64,000 nucleotides of DNA from the NCBI GenBank assembly GCA_019914995.1, contig CM034136.1, positions 759,270-823,269 on the forward strand. Reading direction: 5' to 3'. The notes beneath the pieces are model-generated. The model made no database searches. It was not told where the DNA came from and saw nothing but the letters and a program-made list of their open reading frames with translations. Both the position numbers and the translations under genes were made by a program. This DNA is from Acanthochlamys bracteata (lineage: Eukaryota > Streptophyta > Magnoliopsida > Pandanales > Velloziaceae). Below are positions 24,781-32,907 of this stretch, one piece after another; position 1 is the stretch's first letter, and each line of letters begins with the position of its first letter.

Positions 24781-25691
24781 ATGGGGTCTTCTGACTCAAG
24801 ACAAGGTCCAAGTCGTGGCCGACTTCTGCGAAGGGAACTCCTAATAAGCGGTGGACGCAGCAACAAGATGAAAAACTAATCGATTTTTTGGCTGAACAGT
24901 GTCGTGAAGGTAAAAATGTAGATAAGGGTTTTAGAAAGGCAACATTTGTTGCAGCTGCCAACTATATCAATGAATTGTTTAATACGGATTTTACTTCAAT
25001 TCATATTGACAACCATTATCGCACTTTGAGGGAAAGGTATAAGCTGATTAAGTCTAAACCAACTTAAGTGGTGGTGGTTGGAATGATGAACTCCATGTTC
25101 TAGACAGCAAAACAGAGAGAGATCTTGTTAAGGTAATTTTTTACAATAATTTATGTTTCATATTCTTGTGCTTTATTATGTCTGTGCAATTCATCTGACG
25201 ACATTATCTGTAAATTTTTTTTTGCATGCGGTCTGAGTCTCTAATTTCTTTCAGTTTTTGTTTTCTGTAAATAGAGTAATTCCAAGTTGAGATCTTTCAT
25301 TAACACGCTCATTCGTCGGTTAGAAGAGCTGCGCATGATAAGTGACTATGATGGAGCTACAGGAGAAGCTTGCAAGACTTGTTATGATTCTTTCGGAGAG
25401 ACAATCTCTGATAGTGCCCAACGCAATGCTGCCAATGATAACTTTTCTGAGGATATGGATATTCCTGCAATTGCGGAGCACGTAGAAGTTCTACCCGAAT
25501 TGCAAGCACATTTCTCATCTAGTACACAGCGGTCTGTATCGAATGTCTCGATTTCTGGCAGTAGCAATTCTGGTCGGGAAAGGAGTAGATGTAGCATTGT
25601 TAACATCACATTTCCGAATGAGTTACTCACCAGAGTAAGTGACATTGCGTCGGTCTTGCAAGATATTGCGGGTGGTGACATTACTATATAA
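24781..25691 (+). pseudogene. Myb/SANT-like DNA-binding protein (Harbinger-associated type), frameshifted
   Basis: The ATG at 24781 directly follows a splice acceptor. The first frame (MGSSDSRQGPSRGR) is broken near 24820, where one missing base shifts it out of the domain. The domain itself reads RWTQQQDEKLIDFLAEQ, FRKATFVAAANYINELF and IDNHYRTLRERYKLIK (to about 25063). A second one-base shift near 25066 restores SGGGWNDELHVLDSKTE, then a donor at AAG|GTAATT (25132). A final exon (25275-25691) encodes a serine-rich tail ending SVLQDIAGGDITI. The domain matches the Myb_DNA-bind_3 type found in plant PIF/Harbinger accessory proteins and their domesticated relatives. Those proteins lack a catalytic core and act with a separate transposase; none is visible here. 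Two frameshifts make a functional product unlikely unless they are sequence errors. Confidence 0.6.
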
Positions 25692-26292
25692 AAAATTTTT
25701 ATATTTTCTAAAAGCTTGTTAATTTACGTTCAAACTTAATTTTTTAAACTCATTTTTAAATTTAAAATAAACATAAATTTTAAACTAAACTTTTTACTAA
25801 AAACTTACTTTTATAATTCAAATTTTAAAACAAAAAAATCACTTTCAAATTTACTTTTAATATAAAGTAAACACAAAAAATTATTATTTAACAAATTCAC
25901 TCTTATTTTTAAACTCATTTTTTATAAACTCACTTTAAAAAAATGAGTTTAATACTAATGTAAGCACTCCATTAAATTCTGAAGCTTATTGTTCTTAATA
26001 GGAATTTGGTTCATTTTTAGCTTTAATTCTGTCTACTTTTTTCTAAATTTTTGTTGTATCTGATTGATTCATCATTGTTATAAAAAATTTTACTTTTTAA
26101 AAATCTTGTTAAAATTTATTATTATTTTTTTAGAAAAACAATAAAATTTATTTCTAAATCTTTTTTATTTTTAAAAAAATTTATTTTAAAGCATTCTCGA
26201 ATATCTACTTGATAAAACCCACAAACATGTACTATCGCAGTGTCTAGAAGAAGATGTTAATTTAGGATATTTGAAATGTATATTTTGTAGAT
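25692..26292. repeat. AT-rich noncoding stretch with MITE-like debris
   Basis: About 25700-25960 has repeated phrases AAACTCATTTTTAAA and AAACTCACTTTAAA, like the element ending at 41231. About 26080-26200 carries the dispersed AT-rich pattern. No coding exon was recognised. It may include the right part of the element that brought in the Myb/SANT-like gene, but no matching terminal repeat was found. Confidence 0.35.
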
Positions 26293-26300
26293 ATCTAAAG

Positions 26301-27005
26301 CAGTGTTTTAAAACCCGATCCGACTGGGTCGACTCAAAATCTGACAATCCGGCATGATTCTGGGTTGGGTGAGCAGCATAACCTGGTATGCAACAAACTC
26401 GGTAAAATCTGATCGATCCGACCGATTTTAAATAACCCGGTGATCCGGTACAACGGGTTGATCCGGTATGATTATTAAAAAAAAATTAAAAAATTAAATA
26501 TGATCGCTCTTTGAATTATTTCTGTTAAGTTTTTAACCTTCCGTCTCTCTAACCGGTTAATCTATTTTTTTGCTGTCGTTCTCGGCGCCGATCATTGCTA
26601 CTGCTACTATGCTCTATTGATCGTCGCCGAACCATTTCTACTCTGCTGATCCTTACTATATATATAAGACGACAAACAGTTATACATAATTACATATAAC
26701 GTAGCTAATTTGTAATGTTTAAGATATTGAGATTCTTTTATATTTTGAACTTTTTGGTTATTGTCTTGATTCTTGAAAACTATTGTTTCAAAAATAAAAG
26801 ATATAACTTCAAAAAATATATTTAATATTTATTGTATATAATCATGTTTAAAAAAAATTTAAATAGCTGCTACGATAGATATTATATAATATATATATTA
26901 TATTTATAATATTAATATTTATTTAATAAATTCGGTGAGTTAACCGGTAATCCGGTGATCCGATAACATTCTGGATCAAGCACCGGATTGGTTTTAACAA
27001 CACTG
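26301..27005. mobile_element. hAT-like MITE (705 bp) with 8-bp target duplication
   Basis: The left end CAGTGTTTTAAAACCCGATCC and the reverse-complemented right end CAGTGTTGTTAAAACCAATCC form imperfect terminal inverted repeats. Flanking octamers are ATCTAAAG (26293-26300) and GTCTAAAG (27006-27013), matching at 7 of 8 bases, as expected for hAT insertions. Subterminal CCGGTGATCCGGT-type repeats occur near both ends, including GGTGATCCGG near 26437 and again near 26953. No transposase coding was seen. Confidence 0.75.
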
Positions 27006-27057
27006 GTCTAAAGACTTGTTTTATTGTGCACTAGATTTGAGAAGTATTTAATTTTAA

Positions 27058-28030
27058 GGAACGTCTGATATTACTTTTTTAGAAAATATTTTTTTAATTT
27101 TTATTTCATATTTTTTTAATATATTTTTTAAAAGTATCTAAAAAAATTTTTAAAAAATTTAAAATATATAAAAATTCTATATCATAAAAAAAATAGAACT
27201 CGTATTTTAAAAATATAAAATATTTTTTATTTTCGAAAAAATTTATATCAAAAGTACTTTCAAATTAGACTAAATAAATTTAGTCTAATTAAACTCTTCG
27301 TCAAAGCATTCTAAAAAATCTCTTTATTAATTTTTTATTTCATATTTTTTAATAAATCTTTTATAATATTTTATAAAATTTATTTAAACAATTTAGAAAA
27401 TATATAAAAAATTTATATAGTAAGATCTTCTTATAATTTTTTTTAATTATTTTTTAGTCAAAATAATAAAATTCGTTTATCAAAATAAAATAAAAATATT
27501 TTCTACTTTAAAAAAACTTTTTTCAAAACACTTCCAAACACCAGTTATTATTGGCGTAGATTGTCTCGTTCTTGTTTGCTAGAAACTCCTAATATCCAAA
27601 CGTTCTCTTAGGTCGTCTTCTTCATGAAGAATTGATGAATTATTAACTTGCTCTCAAAACACCATAAACTTGATGCTCCATCTTGACCCATTGCATTATT
27701 GTGCATATTTTGAATTTAGAATTTCTAAATTTGTTGGATTAATTTTATATAATGTCCAGGCGTTCGGGAGTATTTATGAAATAAAATTTTTTTAGAATAA
27801 AGAGTATTTTTATTTTTTTAAAAAATAAATTTTATTTTTGTTACTTCTAATAAAAGAATAAAAATATGTAATAAAAATATCGCATTATGTAAAAATTTTT
27901 CACACTTTCAAATTTTTAAATAAATTTTTTAGATACTTATAAAATATATATTAAAAAATATGAAATGAAAAATTGAAAAATTTCGTTGAAGAAATACAAT
28001 CGCAAACGGACTTTAAGACACCGTTTGGCA
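27058..28030. repeat. Cluster of three AT-rich MITE-like copies
   Basis: Copies lie at about 27058-27265, about 27300-27545 and about 27765-28030. All repeat the pattern ATTTCATATTTTTTAATA ... AAAATTTATTTAAA ... AAAATAAAATTTATTTTT. The third is inverted: its reverse complement begins GTCCGTTTGCGATTG and ends CTCCCGAACGCC. Between 27546 and 27764 ordinary sequence shows no exon. From 28030 to 28455 lies the probable 3'UTR and flank of the plastid L1 gene. Confidence 0.45.
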
Positions 28031-28455
28031 GCATTTGCAAAGCGTTTAAAAAAATAGCACTCGAAATTTCATATGAAACTATCAACCTGAATGACATCTC
28101 TGTAATTCTACGAAGGCAGCAACAACAAAAACAGTTCTACAAGAAAACAACTGCCAAGCCTTGTTACTTGCATTATTGCCATTACCATGATAAGCACGAA
28201 ATTGTAATTCATCATGAACTTCCATGTACAAGTTATTGGTAAACTTGTTACACTTTCTCATTTGCAATAGTAACATGAGAACTGTGTTGGGCATTGCTTT
28301 CTCTGATATTTATAGATTTTATGAAAGCAGTTTGTAGGACAAAGCCCATAGCAAAAGTTGCCTCAATTGTGTTTTCGGTTTCACATATCATGCTGGTGGA
28401 GACTTTGGAAGGACATTTAATGGATTTGTTTCTCATGAGCTTCAAAATCGAATGT

Positions 28456-31400
28456 CTACTGTGTTACAGGAGGTTTGTAATCAAGCATTTCCCGTATGTT
28501 CAACCGAACAGAAGGTCCCATGGATGAGCAGATATGCGCACTCTTCCAGTAAACTCCTTTGGCACCAGGAGGCTTGTTTGTTTCGATTGACCTCTGCAGA
28601 AATTGGAAAACAACAAAACAAATGTAAGCTACATAAGATTATCAGACAATTCGTTAACAGATGCATCAATGACAACATGACTTGATATAAGAAGTATTAA
28701 CAAGGGAGCACAACATACAACTGCAGCAATCAAGTTCACGATTAGATCTTCCTCTGAAAAATTAGCCTTCCCAAAAGGCAGGTGAACAATTCCAGTCTTG
28801 TCCACTCTGTATTCAACTTTTCCTTTCTTGAATTCCTGGATAGCCTGTAAAGAACGAATAATATGCAAACTCACATGTCATCCTTAGATAAACTAATGAA
28901 TAAGTTGCATCAAGACCTGCAAGGTGGGCATAAGGCGTATTTAAGAAAAAGATAACTTTTGCTCCTTAAAATTCCACTCGAAACCTTCCCAAAATCATTC
29001 ACAAGCTTTGTATTAGTAGCAAGAGAAAGTATCCAAGTAGCATATTCAGATTGGGACAATATCAAAACAAAAAAGGCAATACTTTATTAAAAGATCAATT
29101 GTATTTAAAAGTGAAAATGGACAACAAATTTCTCAACCTATATGCACTCTTAGCAAAATTAGTAGGGGACTCTGGAGTGAAAGGAGGGACTCCATGTATG
29201 AACTTCAAGATGTTTCCAAAAAAATTAATCATACCTGTGGAATATCTGTAGTGACAGTCCCTGCTTTAGGATTTGGCATAAGGCCACGAGGCCCTAAAAG
29301 CTTCCCCAAACTTGCAACCTGCCACATGAATAGACATCAACTTTTAAATATGTCTAACACATACTTATCTGCTTCTTGACTAGACTTCTTCATCACTATT
29401 GTTATATGAGAGCTGAACTATTTCCCACCACTTTAACCAATTTACTCCACCATACTGCAGGCCTCTAAAAAAAAATCTGTTAACACTACATTTGATTACA
29501 ATGAATCATGTTTTTAATTTTCATTCTTAAACAAGTTGTGACCTGATCTCTATACCCACAGCTATATTTCCTTCTAAAGGAAAATAGGTCCCAAAAGAAT
29601 TTTACCAAATAAAGATATTAATATCATATTCTAATACATTTATCAGTCAGGGACTCCTAGTACACATTCAGTTTGACGAAAAGTTAGACTGTTGATGAGG
29701 TGTTTCACTAGAAGCCAAACTTCATCAAAATAATTAGTTATATATGAAATTTGGTTATGAGCATGTTCACCAGAACCCATATTCAGGTAACAAAATATCA
29801 TGATAATTTGCTCAAACAAAAGGGTATACCTTAGGCATCATATCTGGAGAAGCAATGAGTTTATCAAAATCCATGAACCCTCCCTTAATTTGTTGAATCA
29901 AATCTTCTCCACCAACAATATCAGCTCCAGCATTCTTTGCTTCATCAACCTTCTCACCTGCCACACTCATTTCCAGTAAACGACAATATCAACAAAGACA
30001 AAAGAAATCTAGGAAGTATTGTTAACAAAAAATCTCTGTAACACCCCCTTCTAGACAATCACCTATTGAGTCTGAGATGTTTAAGAGCCACCTTTCCACT
30101 TATTGCAGAAAAAACCAGAAACTAGATATCCAAGGAAAAAAAAAAAAAAAAAAAACAAAGACAATGAGTCATGTTACTCTGGCTCATCTTAAAGACTTTA
30201 GGACAGAACAATACAAAAATCTATAGATGACTAGTGAGAGCCAATAACAGTTAATTTTAAAAAGGGCATCCTGAAAACATCATCTTAATGACGAACTAAA
30301 CCTCTCAAGGTCATTCTTCTATCAGAGACGTAGTTGTAGTCAGGGTCGAGTGTAATTCACGGAGCAAATCTCACCTTGGGCAAGAACTGCCACTTTCACT
30401 GTCTGACCAGTTCCCTTTGGCAAATTTACCTACAAAGACGAAACAACAGAGGAATTCAAGGAAACATGCTCCTCTTAAAATTTTTATCAAATCAAAGGAT
30501 GCAAGGACGGCGACAGAAGTGCACCGTGGCTCTCAGCTGCTGGTCATTGTACTTGGGATCAATGTTGAGGCGGAAATGTGCTTCTGCCGACTCTACAAAC
30601 TTGGTTTTTGCTGTCTGTTTCAGCAGTGATATTGCAGTTGGTACATCGTACTCCTTCTTATTCTCTCTCAGCTTTTGAATCGCTAGGAACCGCTTCGATC
30701 TTGTCTAAAGCAATCAATATCAAATTTCAGATGACTTGCAAAAACATAAGAAAAGGTTTCATGACTATGAAAGTATAATTGCAACATGCTTTAAAATTAT
30801 GGGTTGAGAACAAAAGACTCAACTTAAAAGAAATTAGAGCTATTAGCTCACAGAAACTTTAATGAAACAAATCATGTACATTGCTCTATCATTCCATGAA
30901 CTACTATGGTGAAATTCTTCCCAACATTTCCAACCTTTTCCAACATTTCCCAACATTTCTGGTAATCCGACTAACAAACTCCTACATAGTCCTACTAAAG
31001 TAATAGAAAACCAATAATGGACTAACCAAAGCTGTAATCTTTTACCACAATTCAGTATATATGATTAACAACCTCGTACAAAATCCTCACAAGTCAGTGT
31101 ATATCCTAATTTTTAAGCAATCATGTTAATCCCATCACTTTCTTACTCTATCTCGCTTCAGCGGCAGTGCAGCTTTTCCTTTCTTGGGCTTAGTTGGCGC
31201 CGGCGGCGGAGAGGCAGCACCACCGGTAGGTGCCACAACATCCTCAGCATCTGCTTCTTGTTCCTCTTCAAGCTCAGGATCAGCCACAGCAGCAGCTGCC
31301 GTAATCGAAATTCCAATCCTTCTATCAGTGAAAACATGCGGCGAAAGTGGAGAAAGCTGGAGAGATAGAGGTTGGGTTTTGAAGGGGAGGGTGAAATGAA

Positions 31401-31488
31401 GTATGGGTTTTGAACTACAGCTACGGAGAGCCAAGTGAGGCGAAGAGAAGGATGTGCCGGTGGCGGTGGCCGGAGTGGTGACGGACAT
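28456..31488 (-). CDS. RPL1: Chloroplast ribosomal protein L1 (uL1c), 7 exons
   Basis: This is a nuclear-encoded protein of the plastid 50S subunit, forming the L1 stalk. Exons in coding order: 31488-31147, 30704-30525, 30429-30375, 29957-29830, 29318-29235, 28844-28719 and 28593-28456. They give 350 residues with consistent phases. The first ~60 residues are Ser/Thr/Pro-rich and nearly free of acids ([20 protein letters not shown]), a typical chloroplast transit peptide. An acidic and then Ala/Pro-rich linker follows. The L1 domain starts near [19 protein letters not shown] and continues with [39 protein letters not shown], the signature [19 protein letters not shown] (239-257) and [18 protein letters not shown]. 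It ends [10 protein letters not shown]...KPPVTQ. The start is the ATG at 31488. Exon 2 ends with a weak donor (ACG|GTGCAC), similar to NTAQ1 exon 2. Confidence 0.95.
30136..30155. repeat. Poly(A) tract, 20 A
   Basis: An uninterrupted run of A on the plus strand within an L1 intron (poly-T in the transcript). It is a simple mononucleotide repeat. Confidence 0.9.
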
Positions 31489-31649
31489 GATCACCGGCGG
31501 CGAGAAATAGACAAGAAAAGATTGTTATTCTTTCTTGCTTCTTCTTCTTTGGATAAGAGAAGGCTTCGAGTTTGGAGTGTAGAGAAAAAACATAATGGGG
31601 TTTTTAATTTTATTAGTACCAGAAATAGATTGGCGTGTTAAAAATTATC

Positions 31650-32560
31650 TTAAAGGCCTGATAGTGTAATCAATGTTAATTTAATAATGTTTGTCGTAGA
31701 GATCTGATCGTGGCAATATTTATATGAGATGGTAATATATATTTAATTATTTATGAGCTGATCCATATAGTTTTCGGGTTTAGAGGCCTATTCCTGCGAA
31801 TTTTATATTTAGTCGTGCAGACCTGATTATGACTGTGCCAGTTGATATTTGTGGCCTTATCCTGGAATTATTTATACTACAGGCCTGCTCATGCCAATAT
31901 ATTTTTAGTAGCTGAAAATATTTATCTTAGACGCCCAACGTTGCTAATATTTATGGTTTGATCCCGATAAATATTCACATTTAGAGCATGATCTGCTACT
32001 ATGTATATTACTGGACAGATCTTGTCAATTTCTATAATTGAGGACTTCTTATGAAAAATACTGAATGTGCTAATATTTATGTTAGAGGATTAAATCGCTA
32101 ATATTTGTACTTATGGTCTAATTCCGATATATTTACTTTAGGAGCCTGATTATGTTAATAACTATACTGGGCTAATCGTTCCAACATTTATATTTGTGGC
32201 TTGACTCTCTAAAACAAATCTTTCTTACCCAGATTTAGGGCGTGTTTCTCTTCAATCGCAAATTCTACTTATTTAAAACTTATTTTATTATAAAATTAAC
32301 AAAATATTTAAAATATATTTTATCAAAAGTTTTTTAAAATTTAATTTTAAAACTTATTATTAATACAAAATTAATATAAAATTTATTTTAATTAAATATT
32401 TTTAATTTAATTTAATTTTTTAAACTCTCTTCTCAAAATTCAAATTTATTCTAAAATAAACACACCCTTATTTCATAATTGTATTTGTGGTCTGATCCCG
32501 ATAATATTAAGGTCCTGATTCTACTAAAATTTTTGGTCTCTCTTGCGTATTTGTTTGAAG
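31650..32560 (+). repeat. Degenerate ~29-bp minisatellite array
   Basis: About 17-20 diverged units of roughly 28-35 bp follow one another between the L1 start and the AP2 locus. The consensus is approximately AGAGGCCTGATCNTGCTAAT followed by ATTTATATTT. Examples: AGGCCTGCTCATGCCAATAT near 31882, AGACGCCCAACGTTGCTAAT near 31930 and AGGAGCCTGATTATGTTAAT near 32141. The array is split by the MITE at 32238-32467 and resumes with GTGGTCTGATCCCGATAATA near 32483. There is no coding potential. Confidence 0.7.
32238..32467. mobile_element. Tourist-like MITE (230 bp) with TTA target duplication
   Basis: Terminal repeats are GGGCGTGTTTCTCTTCAA (left) and, reverse-complemented, GGGTGTGTTTATTTTA (right). 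TTA flanks both sides (32235-32237 and 32468-32470). It is inserted inside the 29-bp minisatellite, which continues on both sides, so the insertion is younger than the array. Confidence 0.7.
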
Positions 32561-32617
32561 TAAATTCACTTTTTAAAAATAAAATTAAAAAATAAAATTA
32601 AAAATATTTAATAAAAT

Positions 32618-32646
32618 AATATATATATATATATATATATTATATT
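32618..32646. repeat. (AT)n microsatellite
   Basis: About 14 AT dinucleotides within AT-rich sequence upstream of the AP2 locus. Confidence 0.85.
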
Positions 32647-32907
32647 ATATTAAAAATAATTTTAAATTTTAAAAAGATAAATTTTTTTAATAAAATATTT
32701 TATTTTAAAATTTAAATTTATTTTGTATTAAAAGTTTTTAGTTTTTACCAATCATACACTTGTCTATCAATCGTTATATTCGGACAAAAGAAGAAAAAGA
32801 ACTTCAATCGTTATCTTTGCTGGCGCTTCTCCTATTTCAAACTCACTCTTGTTCTTCTCATTCTCTCCCTCTACAGAAATTGATATGTTATTCAATCATT
32901 GGGATCA

